From the NCBI GenBank assembly GCA_028284385.1, contig JANQRT010000060.1, positions 432,915 through 496,914 on the forward strand: a DNA stretch of 64,000 nt. Reading direction: 5' to 3'. This document shows, piece after piece, positions 27,954 to 36,741 of the stretch. Below the pieces are notes generated by a model. It was not told where the DNA came from and did not search any database. It saw only the letters and a program-made list of their open reading frames with translations. Source of the stretch: Opitutaceae bacterium. GTDB lineage: Bacteria > Verrucomicrobiota > Verrucomicrobiia > Opitutales > Opitutaceae. Within the stretch, counting starts at the first letter, position 1. Each line of letters starts with the position of its first letter. The position numbers and the translations under genes are program-made.

Positions 27954-28337
27954 ATGATTGATCCCACATCACAAATCGCGTCCATCGGAGGGCTGGACCA
28001 ATCGCTTGTCAATAAGCTGAAAGACACGCAGGCCCAGGCCTTGCGAGAGATCCAGTCTAATCCCGAGTTTACCATCCCAGTGGCAGAGCCCGGAGGGCTT
28101 GGTCGTACTGGAAGATCGGATACTTTCGATAATCTGATCGGAGACCTCGTAAAGGAAGTCGATGCCAAGACGAAGGCTTCCAAGGCTGAAGCTAATAAGG
28201 TCTTGCTTGGAGAGTCCGATAACATCCACCAGTCCATGATCGCTTCGCAGGAAGCTGGTCTGGCCTTCACTTTATTGGTAGAAGTTCGCAATAAGCTGGT
28301 TCAGTCCTATCAGGAACTAATGAGAATGCCTGTGTAG
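27954..28337 (+). CDS. fliE: Flagellar hook-basal body complex protein FliE
   Basis: FliE joins the MS ring to the rod and is among the first exported proteins. The 127-residue product has a variable N-terminal half and the conserved C-terminal half: the LGESDNIHQSMIASQEAGLAF region and VRNKLVQSYQELMRMPV end, characteristic of FliE. It sits between flgC and fliF as usual. Confidence 0.93.
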   Translation: MIDPTSQIASIGGLDQSLVNKLKDTQAQALREIQSNPEFTIPVAEPGGLGRTGRSDTFDNLIGDLVKEVDAKTKASKAEANKVLLGESDNIHQSMIASQEAGLAFTLLVEVRNKLVQSYQELMRMPV

Positions 28338-28357
28338 CAGGTTGATGGAGACGGAAT

Positions 28358-29929
28358 ATGAATGATATTGTAAATCAATTCAAAGAGCTCTGGGGGCCTC
28401 TTGGTACCAATCAGAAGATTTCTCTGATTCTGGCATCCGGCTTAGTCAGTCTAGCCATGATCGCCATGATGATCTGGGCCGCTCAGCCTGAAATGCAGCT
28501 TTTGTATGGAAATCTGACTACGGAAGAAGCCGGAGAAATCGCCTCGAATCTGGATAGTAAAGGCGTGACCTACGAAATTCGAGGGGGGGGATCTTCCATC
28601 TACGTGAACTCTGACAAGGTTTACGACTTAAGAGCTTCTTTGAGTAACGAGGGTATCGTGCCCAACGGTACCGGTCCTGGTCTCGAATTATTCGACAAGG
28701 GGAATTTCGGCATCAGCGACTTTGCTCAACGCGTCAATTTCAACCGAGCCGTCAAGGGAGAGCTAGAACGAACCATTAGCCGTTTTAAAGGGGTCAGCTC
28801 GGCCCATGTTATGGTCGTGATGCCTTCGAACCAGCTTGTTATCGCAAGGAATGATCAAGACAACCCAACGGCTTCGGTAATGGTTGAGACTTCGGGCGGG
28901 CTTGCCCTGCCGGCCGTTAATTCAATACGGCACTTGGTTGCTAATTCCGTTCAAGGTCTGGTTGCCGAGAACGTTGTGGTCGTCGATAGCTATGGCAAAA
29001 CGCTGAGCGAAGAACTTCAAGATGACGGATTAGGTGGCGGACTCTCTACCGCTCTCATCAAGTATAGGAAGAGTACCGAATCGTATTTCACTCACAAGGT
29101 TCAGACCGTCCTTGATCGTGTTTTAGGCCCTGGCCAGTCCGAAGTGCTTGTAGCGGTGGATGTAGATACGACTTCGGTTTCGACTACCCAGACGACTTTC
29201 GATCCTGAAAGCCAAGTCGCCCGGACTACGAATTCGGAAAAGACCAAAACCGAGAAGACCGAGAATGGCGGTAATGGTGGTGGCGTGACTGGCCTGGAGG
29301 CTAACTTGCCGAACAATGCTCCTGCCGCCGCGAACGCCGTCGTGTCTAACTCGGATACCACTGATCGGAAAGAAGAGACGTTCGAAATCAATTCTACTCA
29401 AAGCACTAGTATCCAAAATCCTGGTGACATTAAGCGTGTAACCGCGTCTTTGCTCGTTGCCCGTCGGTACAAGATGGATGGCCAGAATAAAGTAGCGGAG
29501 CCAAGGAGTCCCGAGGAGCTCGACGAGCTGCGCAAGATTGTGGTGAACGCTTTGGGGATCGATAACCAGAATCCTGATGATGTCACTGTGAAGGAAATGG
29601 ATTTCGCCCCAAGCCCGTTACAGCAGAACGCGGATCTTGTACAAAGTACCCTGAGAATGGATCAATGGATTGGAATCGCTAAGACGTCGATCGGAGCTCT
29701 TCTGGGTATCGGGGTCATGATGTTCTTTATCAAAATGCTGAAGAGCAATCAACCTGAGCAGATCTCGGTGGAGGTCCTCAAACCTGAGCAAATGCTCCAA
29801 GCGAGCAAGCTGGACGACACCAGCGCGGTGACGCCAGAGATGCTGAACGAGCTTATTCGCCAAAAGCCTGCGAACATCGGAGTGACTCTTCGCGAATGGA
29901 TAGGCGATCCGGAAACAGCTAATAAATAG
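28358..29929 (+). CDS. fliF: Flagellar MS-ring protein FliF
   Basis: FliF builds the membrane-embedded MS ring that houses the export gate. The 523 residues include an N-terminal membrane segment at about 24-45 (ILASGLVSLAMIAMMIW), ring-building motif 1 (LLYGNLTTEEAGEIA), the secretin-like periplasmic region with RAVKGELERTISRFKGV, a variable Gly/Thr-rich loop near 300-330, a second membrane segment at about 435-452 and a cytoplasmic tail that binds FliG. It is two bases upstream of fliG. Confidence 0.97.
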   Translation: MNDIVNQFKELWGPLGTNQKISLILASGLVSLAMIAMMIWAAQPEMQLLYGNLTTEEAGEIASNLDSKGVTYEIRGGGSSIYVNSDKVYDLRASLSNEGIVPNGTGPGLELFDKGNFGISDFAQRVNFNRAVKGELERTISRFKGVSSAHVMVVMPSNQLVIARNDQDNPTASVMVETSGGLALPAVNSIRHLVANSVQGLVAENVVVVDSYGKTLSEELQDDGLGGGLSTALIKYRKSTESYFTHKVQTVLDRVLGPGQSEVLVAVDVDTTSVSTTQTTFDPESQVARTTNSEKTKTEKTENGGNGGGVTGLEANLPNNAPAAANAVVSNSDTTDRKEETFEINSTQSTSIQNPGDIKRVTASLLVARRYKMDGQNKVAEPRSPEELDELRKIVVNALGIDNQNPDDVTVKEMDFAPSPLQQNADLVQSTLRMDQWIGIAKTSIGALLGIGVMMFFIKMLKSNQPEQISVEVLKPEQMLQASKLDDTSAVTPEMLNELIRQKPANIGVTLREWIGDPETANK

Positions 29930-29931
29930 TC

Positions 29932-30945
29932 ATGCCCTTTGGAACTTCGTATCAGAATTATACGCGCACGCAGAAACTAGCCCTTTTTCTCGTAGTGATT
30001 GGGCCGGAAGCCGCGGCGCATGTACTTAAGCAGTTCGAAGATGAAAGCATCGAAGCGATCTGTAAGGAAATGACCAAGATTTCCGCGATCGAAGAAGAGG
30101 AGCAAAGACAGGCGATCGAGGAGTTTTCATCAGTCATACTTTCCAGCTATAGTTCTTTGCTTGGCGGGCCTCTTTATACGAGGAAGACGCTTGAGATAGC
30201 GAAGGGCGATTTCAAAGCCACCAGCATTCTCGAGAGGATAGCGCCCACCAGCAATTCGGCGGAGGTGATTAAAGAGATCGAACAGATGGAGCCACGTCAG
30301 ATCTTCAATATGATCAAGACCGAACAGGCTCAGACTATCGCCTTTGTCTTGTCCTATCTCGAAAAGGACAAGGCCGGCCCTATTTTAGGTATGTTCAATC
30401 AGGAAGTTCGCGAGGAAGTCATCGAGCGACTTGGAATGATGGAGCCAACCTCGCTCGAATTGATTAACAAGGTAGCGAATTCCTTGAGTAAGAATTTGGA
30501 TACAAAACACAAGGCAACCATGAACCGAAGCGGCGGCGTTCGCATGGTCGCCGACTTGCTCAATACTTTGGAGAAGGAAGACAGCAAGGCGATCCTAGCC
30601 AACATCGAAGAACGGAATCCGACTCTCGGCACCGAGATTCGGAAGAAGATGTTCAGCTTCGAAGACCTGGTTCGTCTCGAGCTTCCAGATCTGCAGCGCA
30701 TCATGCGCGAGGTGGATTCCGGCGATTTGACCGTTGCTTTGAAGTCGGCCACAGACGCTTTGCGGGACAGCATTTTGCAGGCGGTTTCGAAGCGCGCTGC
30801 CGAGACATTGCTGGAGGAATTGGAAATGATGGGTCCAGTCAAGTTGACGGAAGTGGAAGCTGCTCAGGAGCGTGTTATCCAAGTGGTACGTCGCCTGGAA
30901 GAACAAGAGGAGATCAGCCTGGATGGTGGCGGCGCAACAGTTTAA
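29932..30945 (+). CDS. fliG: Flagellar motor switch protein FliG
   Basis: FliG is the rotor subunit on which the stator acts. The 337 residues show the N-terminal FliF-binding domain (YTRTQKLALFLVVIGPEAAAHVLKQF), the middle EHPQ-like motif (here MEPRQIFNMIKTEQAQTIAFVLSYL) and the C-terminal torque helix region (IRKKMFSFEDLVRLELPDLQ) with alternating charges. Its 3' end overlaps the start of fliH by 23 bases. Confidence 0.97.
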   Translation: MPFGTSYQNYTRTQKLALFLVVIGPEAAAHVLKQFEDESIEAICKEMTKISAIEEEEQRQAIEEFSSVILSSYSSLLGGPLYTRKTLEIAKGDFKATSILERIAPTSNSAEVIKEIEQMEPRQIFNMIKTEQAQTIAFVLSYLEKDKAGPILGMFNQEVREEVIERLGMMEPTSLELINKVANSLSKNLDTKHKATMNRSGGVRMVADLLNTLEKEDSKAILANIEERNPTLGTEIRKKMFSFEDLVRLELPDLQRIMREVDSGDLTVALKSATDALRDSILQAVSKRAAETLLEELEMMGPVKLTEVEAAQERVIQVVRRLEEQEEISLDGGGATV

Positions 30946-31519
30946 GCATCAGCTTCGGCTTGATAAACCGATGGTCCGACTGTCGATCGGCTACGACGGA
31001 AAGTCCAGGATCGATTCATCCGCTCATGATCAGGCGGTAGATGAAGCGTATCGAAAAGGATATGACGAAGCGAGCGCTCAATACACTGAGCAGATTGTCG
31101 AATTTAGAGCCGAAGTTAGTGCCTTGCGCGAGAATACCTTCTCTCAACTGGAGCAGAAGTTTTCCGCTGTTCTTGTCGAGGCTAAAGAAGCCTTGGCCTC
31201 TCTGGTGTTCCAAAGCGTTGCGAGAGCCTTGGGAGGATTTGAAATGACGCAAGAGGCCATCTTGGCAACCGTTGACAAAGTTATCGAAGAGTCAGGTCTA
31301 GACGAAGAGAAAATGGAAGTGCGTATTCATCCATTGGATCTAAAACTTCTGTCAGGCATTGAACCGCAAATGAAGTCGCAACATCCCGGATTGGATTTCG
31401 TCGAAGACGATACCTTGAACAGGGGAGACTGCCTTTTAAACAGTCGATTCGGGAAGGTGGATGGACTGATGTCCACCAAGTTGGATAAGCTTAGGGAGAG
31501 CTTGCGTCCAGCCGAATGA
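30923..31519 (+). CDS. fliH: Flagellar assembly protein FliH
   Basis: FliH is the stator-like regulator of the export ATPase FliI. I choose ATG 30923, preceded by GAGGAG, rather than an earlier in-frame codon deep inside fliG. The 198-residue product has a long charged helix (about 50-110, EAYRKGYDEASAQYTEQI) with glycine-spaced residues as in FliH, then the FliH/HrpE C-terminal domain (ESGLDEEKMEVRIHPLDLKLL and DRGDCLLNSRFGKVDG-like turn). Its stop overlaps the fliI start by four bases. Confidence 0.88.
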   Translation: MVAAQQFKHQLRLDKPMVRLSIGYDGKSRIDSSAHDQAVDEAYRKGYDEASAQYTEQIVEFRAEVSALRENTFSQLEQKFSAVLVEAKEALASLVFQSVARALGGFEMTQEAILATVDKVIEESGLDEEKMEVRIHPLDLKLLSGIEPQMKSQHPGLDFVEDDTLNRGDCLLNSRFGKVDGLMSTKLDKLRESLRPAE

Positions 31520-32841
31520 ACCGACTACTTCCAGAATGGGCCTCCGATATTGGCAAGCGTGTCGATTCTCTGGATACCGTTTCAAGACTGGGCAAGGTTG
31601 TGCAGGTGACGGGGCTTATCATCGAATCGGAAGGCCCTCAGGCTAGCCTGGGCGATGTCTGCGAAATTTACTCTTCGTCTTCGGATGCCGCGATCATCCA
31701 TGCCGAAGTCGTCGGATTTCGAGACCATAGGCTTTTGCTCATGCCCTTCGAAGATCTCGAGGGAATTCATCCGGGAAGCCACGTTCGGTTGAGCTCGAGG
31801 CTGAGCAAGATTCCCGTTGGGGAAGAAGTGCTGGGACGCGTTCTCGATGGAATGGGAAAGCCTATTGATGGCTTGGGCCATATTCACTATCGTCGTGAAC
31901 GGAATCATACCAGGCATGCTCCGAATCCTTTGAAACGCCGACGCGTGAAGCAGGTTTTTGAAACAGGGGTGAGAGCAATCGACTTGTTTTCTCCCGTTGG
32001 GATAGGTCAACGACTTGGCATATTCGCAGGCAGTGGTGTAGGTAAATCGACAATACTTGGCATGCTCGCTCGTGGTTCGAATGCCGATGTTAATGTAATC
32101 GCCTTGGTGGGCGAGCGTGGTCGTGAATTGCGCGAGTTCATAGAAAAGGATCTTGGTCCGGAGGGCATGATGAAGTCGGTCGTTGTTGTGGCAACATCGG
32201 ATCAGTCCGCTCCACTTCGATTGCGGGCTGCCGATTTGGCTACTTCCATTGCGGAAAATTTCCGGGAGGCTGGCAAGAACGTGCTTTTTCTTATGGATTC
32301 CGTTACGCGTTTCGCCATGGCTCAGCGAGAAGTCGGATTGGCGGTTGGAGAGCCGCCCGCAAGTCGTGGATACACTCCGTCCGTTTTCTCTAATCTCCCT
32401 AGATTGTTGGAGCGTTCTGGCAATTCCGAGAAGGGGACCATTACTGCGTTCTATACGGTTCTGGTGGAAGGCGATGATCTTAACGAACCGATTTCGGATT
32501 CCGTCAGAGGTATCCTGGATGGTCATATCGTTCTTTCGCGTCAATTGGCTACGGCCAATCATTATCCGTCTATCGATGTATTGGAAAGCGTGAGTCGATT
32601 AAGAAACGACATATCCTCGGAGGAGGAACTAGCCTTGGCTGGCTCAGCCAGAGATCTTTTATCTGTGTATCGAAAAAATGAGGACATCGTTAATCTCGGG
32701 GCTTATGTCCAGGGTACTAACCCTCGCATCGATATGGCGATCAGGACGCATGAAAAGGTAATGAATTTTCTAAAACAAGACTATGATGAAAAGACGTCGC
32801 GAGAAGAAAGCTACGCTACGCTAGCCGAGTTGCTGCAATGA
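31516..32841 (+). CDS. fliI: Flagellum-specific export ATPase FliI
   Basis: FliI is the F1-beta-like hexameric ATPase of the flagellar type III export apparatus. In 441 residues the family features are clear: ATP-synthase-like N-terminal barrel, Walker A GIFAGSGVGKST (about 174-185), ALVGERGREL, Walker B VLFLMDSVTRFAMAQREVGLAVGEPP and the SVFSNLPRLLERSGN segment. It overlaps fliH upstream and fliJ downstream by four bases each, so translation of the three is probably coupled. Confidence 0.97.
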   Translation: MNRLLPEWASDIGKRVDSLDTVSRLGKVVQVTGLIIESEGPQASLGDVCEIYSSSSDAAIIHAEVVGFRDHRLLLMPFEDLEGIHPGSHVRLSSRLSKIPVGEEVLGRVLDGMGKPIDGLGHIHYRRERNHTRHAPNPLKRRRVKQVFETGVRAIDLFSPVGIGQRLGIFAGSGVGKSTILGMLARGSNADVNVIALVGERGRELREFIEKDLGPEGMMKSVVVVATSDQSAPLRLRAADLATSIAENFREAGKNVLFLMDSVTRFAMAQREVGLAVGEPPASRGYTPSVFSNLPRLLERSGNSEKGTITAFYTVLVEGDDLNEPISDSVRGILDGHIVLSRQLATANHYPSIDVLESVSRLRNDISSEEELALAGSARDLLSVYRKNEDIVNLGAYVQGTNPRIDMAIRTHEKVMNFLKQDYDEKTSREESYATLAELLQ

Positions 32842-33287
32842 AAAAATTTCAGTTTAATTTAGAAGGCCTACTTACCTTGCGCGAATGGGAAGAACAGCAG
32901 TCGCGTCAAGAGCTCGGGCTTGTATTCAAAGAAATAGAACGACTTAATGGACTCCTAGCTAATCTGTCTAATCAGGTAGCTGAGGCTTTCGCGGCGTGGA
33001 ACGAAAACAGTTCCAAGTCGTTCTCGCCGACGGATCGTCACGCCCTTTCCGCCCAACTGGCCGAATTGGAGTCTGCCAAGGCCAAGGCTCACGTGGCCTT
33101 GCAGGAGGCGTTCGAAAAACGGGAAGTCGAGATGGACAGGCTTGCCCTTGCGACCAGACGAAAGAAGGTGGTCGAGAATTTGAAGCAGAAGCGCCTTGAG
33201 GAATACAAGGCGGAATTTTCCAGACAGGAGATTCGGGAAAACGAAGACCTGTTTAATTCCAGATACAAAGGAAGGATGGAATCATGA
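32838..33287 (+). CDS. fliJ: Flagellar export chaperone FliJ
   Basis: The 149-residue product is a single long coiled coil, starting KKFQFNLEGLLTLREWEEQQ as FliJ proteins typically do (FxFxLexvLxlRexeE) and rich in Glu, Lys and Ala. FliJ sits like an axle in the FliI hexamer and passes chaperones to FlhA. Sequence conservation in this family is low, so position after fliI and overlap on both sides (four bases each) carry much of the evidence. Confidence 0.85.
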   Translation: MKKFQFNLEGLLTLREWEEQQSRQELGLVFKEIERLNGLLANLSNQVAEAFAAWNENSSKSFSPTDRHALSAQLAELESAKAKAHVALQEAFEKREVEMDRLALATRRKKVVENLKQKRLEEYKAEFSRQEIRENEDLFNSRYKGRMES

Positions 33288-33886
33288 CACGTCTACTTTC
33301 AGCCCCTTGGTTTCTAGCCGTGATGGCTCTACTGATCATGCTGGGAACTCAATTTGCCGCCTTTAAACTATATTGGCATGAACTCTTTCCATCGGCCGAC
33401 AAAGTCGTTGTGATCAAGCGCGAGGAGCCAGCTCCGCTTCATTGGGGATTTTCAAGCGACGAGATCCTTAGATTGAAAGAGGAGCTCGAAACCCGTCTCC
33501 TCGATTTGGAAGCCAAGGAACGGGAACTTGAGGAATACGAAGCCCGTTTGAAGGTCGATAGGGCAGAGATCGACGACATAAAGATAAATGTCCAAACCAT
33601 GCGCGATGGTCTCCTGGGAGATATCATTCGCCTTGAGGAGACGGAGAAGAAGAACCTCAAGACGCTGGCTAAAACCTACGGCTTTCTAGAGCCGGCAGCG
33701 ACCGTAAGCATTTTCAAAGAGCTGGATGATCCGACTGTAGTTAAAATTCTATACTACATGAAGCAGGAGACTGTGGGTGGTATTCTCCAGGAAATGGCAG
33801 TCCAGAATGGAGGCGATCCCGAACAGATTCAGCGCGCAGCTCGATTGTCCGACCTGCTCAGACTTTTTTCAGAAGAAAACGTATGA
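33284..33886 (+). CDS. MotE-like membrane coiled-coil protein
   Basis: The 200-residue protein has one N-terminal membrane segment (APWFLAVMALLIMLGTQFAAF), a coiled coil at about 65-125 (LKEELETRLLDLEAKERELEEY) and a C-terminal MgtE_N/FliG-middle-like helical domain (FKELDDPTVVKILYYMKQE, then GGILQEM). This is the layout of MotE and related flagellar proteins such as YlxF, which support motor assembly or MotC folding outside the inner membrane. It overlaps fliJ by four bases and precedes fliK. Confidence 0.7.
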   Translation: MTRLLSAPWFLAVMALLIMLGTQFAAFKLYWHELFPSADKVVVIKREEPAPLHWGFSSDEILRLKEELETRLLDLEAKERELEEYEARLKVDRAEIDDIKINVQTMRDGLLGDIIRLEETEKKNLKTLAKTYGFLEPAATVSIFKELDDPTVVKILYYMKQETVGGILQEMAVQNGGDPEQIQRAARLSDLLRLFSEENV

Positions 33887-33904
33887 ATGACAAATAGCAT
33901 TTAA

Positions 33905-36202
33905 ATGTCCATAGAACCATCGAGCGCATCAAAACCGGTGATGCGTGACAACGAATCGATCTCGAGGGAAATCCCCTGGATCAACACGCAAGGAAGCGCT
34001 TCCGGTCTCAAGGATGGTCATTTCAGCAGTTTTTGGGATAATGCTGTCAGCAGTTCCCAAAAACTTTTAGATACAGAAAACAAGAATACGGAAGAGGACT
34101 CTGACGAGTCTTCTCGAGAAAACGAGTCTCTCGGATTGAGGGAAAAGACTCGCGCTTTGTCATCCACCCCTGGCTTTGCGAGCACATCGTTTTCGAGATC
34201 TCGGTTGAATGTTCAAACCGTTTCCTTGAGCGATCTCGCCGAGTTTGGATCGACGGATAGAAGCTTTCAAAAAAGGGAGTTCGACTATGATCGATCGCCT
34301 CAACCCGTCCGTGAGAGTTCGTCTAAAGATATGGCTTCGTCTGAGACCGCCCGCAGCGCTCTGGATCCAGGTGACGCAGGCGATGAGGATGAGAATCCTG
34401 AAGAGGCAAAAAGTGCCGAGCGACGTCCTTCAAGAACTTCACCATTGGCTGGTGAAAAAGGAAATTTACATTTATTAAATACTGATAATAAACGTCTTAC
34501 AAATATAAACACATCGATTGGCACCGAGGCTGCTAAGAAAGGAGAACACATGTCTCCGTTCCCTACAGCTCCCGAAGCCAAGACAGTTTCGCCAAAGTCT
34601 GAAGGCAATCCTACCGCCAATTTGGAAGGGGATAGTGGAGCTTTAAATAGCCGATTAATGGGTGATTCAGCTAATGAGCTTAAGAGCGAATTAAAGTCTA
34701 TCGCCTCGCAAGTACGCAAAGAGGTTGTCGCCTCCCTGGAGTTGAAAAAGCAGGTATCAACGCTTGAAACAACTAAAGGCGAGCCATCTATCAAGCAGGA
34801 CCCTAAGACGCTAGAGAAACCTGTTGGTCAGGATGCGAATCGAATACGTCCTCAGGTCAGCAGCGGTAATAACGTAAGTGAAAAACCGTTAAGTGTGGGT
34901 ATCGAAACTTCTGAGACAGAAGGCAATTCAGCTTCCAATAAAAAGGCTGAAAAACCTGGAACGCGAATCTCAAGAATTTCCGATGAATCCTTGCTGATAG
35001 ATTCGGAGAAGGCTAAGAGTGAAATCTCAGCTGCGCTCAGGCGAGCCAGTCGATCTTCGAGAGGCGTTCAAAACGCTTCTTCAACTGGACTCCAGAACGC
35101 AGTACCTCAATCGGCTCTTCAGGAGGCTTCCGCTAATTCGGATACCGTGAAGACTCGTGGTACCGAATCTATCGATACGAATAAGGAATCTTCTTCAAAG
35201 CTTGGCCAGACGAATGGCCTTGAAAATCGAAATCCCAATGTGAACAACCTCCGCGCTCAGCAAGCTAATCGCGGGATTGGAGAGGCGGCGAAACCTGTTA
35301 TCCAGCCTAGTCAAATAGCTGAGGGATCGACTGCCTCCTCTCAGATTAAGCAGTCCAATCATTCGGTCGAGATACAAAACGTTGCTAGTCGTGACAGTCG
35401 ACCTGTTTCGAATGCGGCGAGCGCCAATCGAGGGAGATCAACGGCATCTAATCTAAGTGTCTCTACCATAAGCAACAGCCAGTCGTTTAACGCTCAGAAA
35501 GCGGCTCCTGCTAATCAATCGCAGAGTCAGAGCTTTGATACCAGTAGTAAGAACGAGGCTTCTCAAACTTTGAAAACCGCTTCTCAAGCGACACGGGCTG
35601 AAAAACCGGCAGGCGAGCCTGCTCAAGCATTTCAAACACAGTCGAACCAGTCTACTTCTAGCCAAAGGTCTCAAGCGGCTGCCAAGGCTCAGATGACCTC
35701 CTATGCCAGCAAGACGGCGAGCGAGGTAAAGGAAGTCTTCTCAATGGTTAGCAAGGGCTTGGAACGTATGACCGGCGCTGGCCAGAACACCATGACCATT
35801 CGGATCAGTTTCGATCAAGGCGGGATGCTGTCATTGAAGCTTTCCATGGATAATGGCCAGGTGAATACAAGCATGCAGACCGATCTGCCTGGTTTGGAAA
35901 GCATGATCAAATCAAACTGGTCAGAGCTTGCCAATGATTGGAGTCAGAAAGGTTTGAAATTGAATCTGCCCCAATTCTCCCACGGAGATGTTTCAAACGA
36001 TTCGACTGAGCGATTCGACCAGAAGGAGGGTCGCAGTCAGAATGCGGGAAATGCTGATCAAAAAGGAAGTCGCCAATCTTCGAATACAAGAGAAGCTAAG
36101 CGGCAGGACGCTTCTAGTGAAGGCGAAGTAGCCTCTTCTTCCGAGCAATCGACTGAAACGAACGGTTCCGGCGACGAACAAGAACTTCAAACCTACGCAT
36201 AA
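33905..36202 (+). CDS. fliK: Flagellar hook-length control protein FliK
   Basis: FliK measures the hook during export and switches FlhB from hook to filament substrates. The 765-residue product has a very long, low-complexity Ser/Asn/Gln/Lys-rich N-terminal region (to about 590) and a compact C-terminal domain at about 610-700 with the FliK core pattern TMTIRISFDQGGMLSLKLSMDNGQV, followed by a hydrophilic Gly/Ser/Glu tail. It is longer than enteric FliK (405 residues), which might relate to hook length. It directly precedes flgD and flgE. Confidence 0.9.
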   Translation: MSIEPSSASKPVMRDNESISREIPWINTQGSASGLKDGHFSSFWDNAVSSSQKLLDTENKNTEEDSDESSRENESLGLREKTRALSSTPGFASTSFSRSRLNVQTVSLSDLAEFGSTDRSFQKREFDYDRSPQPVRESSSKDMASSETARSALDPGDAGDEDENPEEAKSAERRPSRTSPLAGEKGNLHLLNTDNKRLTNINTSIGTEAAKKGEHMSPFPTAPEAKTVSPKSEGNPTANLEGDSGALNSRLMGDSANELKSELKSIASQVRKEVVASLELKKQVSTLETTKGEPSIKQDPKTLEKPVGQDANRIRPQVSSGNNVSEKPLSVGIETSETEGNSASNKKAEKPGTRISRISDESLLIDSEKAKSEISAALRRASRSSRGVQNASSTGLQNAVPQSALQEASANSDTVKTRGTESIDTNKESSSKLGQTNGLENRNPNVNNLRAQQANRGIGEAAKPVIQPSQIAEGSTASSQIKQSNHSVEIQNVASRDSRPVSNAASANRGRSTASNLSVSTISNSQSFNAQKAAPANQSQSQSFDTSSKNEASQTLKTASQATRAEKPAGEPAQAFQTQSNQSTSSQRSQAAAKAQMTSYASKTASEVKEVFSMVSKGLERMTGAGQNTMTIRISFDQGGMLSLKLSMDNGQVNTSMQTDLPGLESMIKSNWSELANDWSQKGLKLNLPQFSHGDVSNDSTERFDQKEGRSQNAGNADQKGSRQSSNTREAKRQDASSEGEVASSSEQSTETNGSGDEQELQTYA

Positions 36203-36205
36203 GTT

Positions 36206-36685
36206 ATGGAAACATCTGGAATACCAAATCCTTCGCAAGCGTTAGACGGCATTATTGGAAATACTAGACCGCTCGACGAAAGGGTTGAACAGCAGGCCTT
36301 GGGGCAGGAAGATTTTTTCAAGCTTCTGACCACTCAGCTAGCAAGCCAAGATCCGCTAGCGCCCATGGAAGATACCGCTTTCATCGCCCAGATGGCGAAT
36401 TTCAGCGAACTGGAGATGATTTCCGAGCTGAACGACAACTTTAGCAATTTCACGAAATCCCAGGATTTTCTCTCCGCGCAAGGCATGATCGGCAAGCAAG
36501 TCACCATGCTAATCGATGGTAGGGAAATTTCAGGTACTGCTGAATCGCTTGAGCTTATCGATGGAACGATCCGCGTCTTCGTCGATGGAGCGGGCTATAA
36601 CATCGATAGCGTTTTCCGAATCGAAGAAGGTTCTGGAGGCAATACGACGACTTCCAAGCAAGTCGAGGCTACCTCTAATCCTTAA
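36206..36685 (+). CDS. flgD: Flagellar hook assembly scaffold FlgD
   Basis: FlgD caps the growing hook and is later replaced by FlgK. The 159 residues have the family core LGQEDFFKLLTTQLASQDPLAPMEDTAFIAQMANFSELEM (positions about 31-70), and the short C-terminal part with MIGKQVTMLIDG. The protein is short; the FlgD C-terminal Ig/tudor-like domain (about 70 residues in enteric bacteria) is reduced to a single small beta segment. It lies three bases after fliK. Confidence 0.93.
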   Translation: METSGIPNPSQALDGIIGNTRPLDERVEQQALGQEDFFKLLTTQLASQDPLAPMEDTAFIAQMANFSELEMISELNDNFSNFTKSQDFLSAQGMIGKQVTMLIDGREISGTAESLELIDGTIRVFVDGAGYNIDSVFRIEEGSGGNTTTSKQVEATSNP

Positions 36686-36741
36686 CGTATAGAATTACTA
36701 ACTACTTCAACACGAATTTAATAAACTAGAAAGATAGAATT

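Noticed and set aside
31582..32562. Long open frame of 326 codons antisense to fliI
   Set aside because: It lies wholly inside the highly conserved fliI gene; its product has the composition of a mirror frame and no ribosome-binding site.
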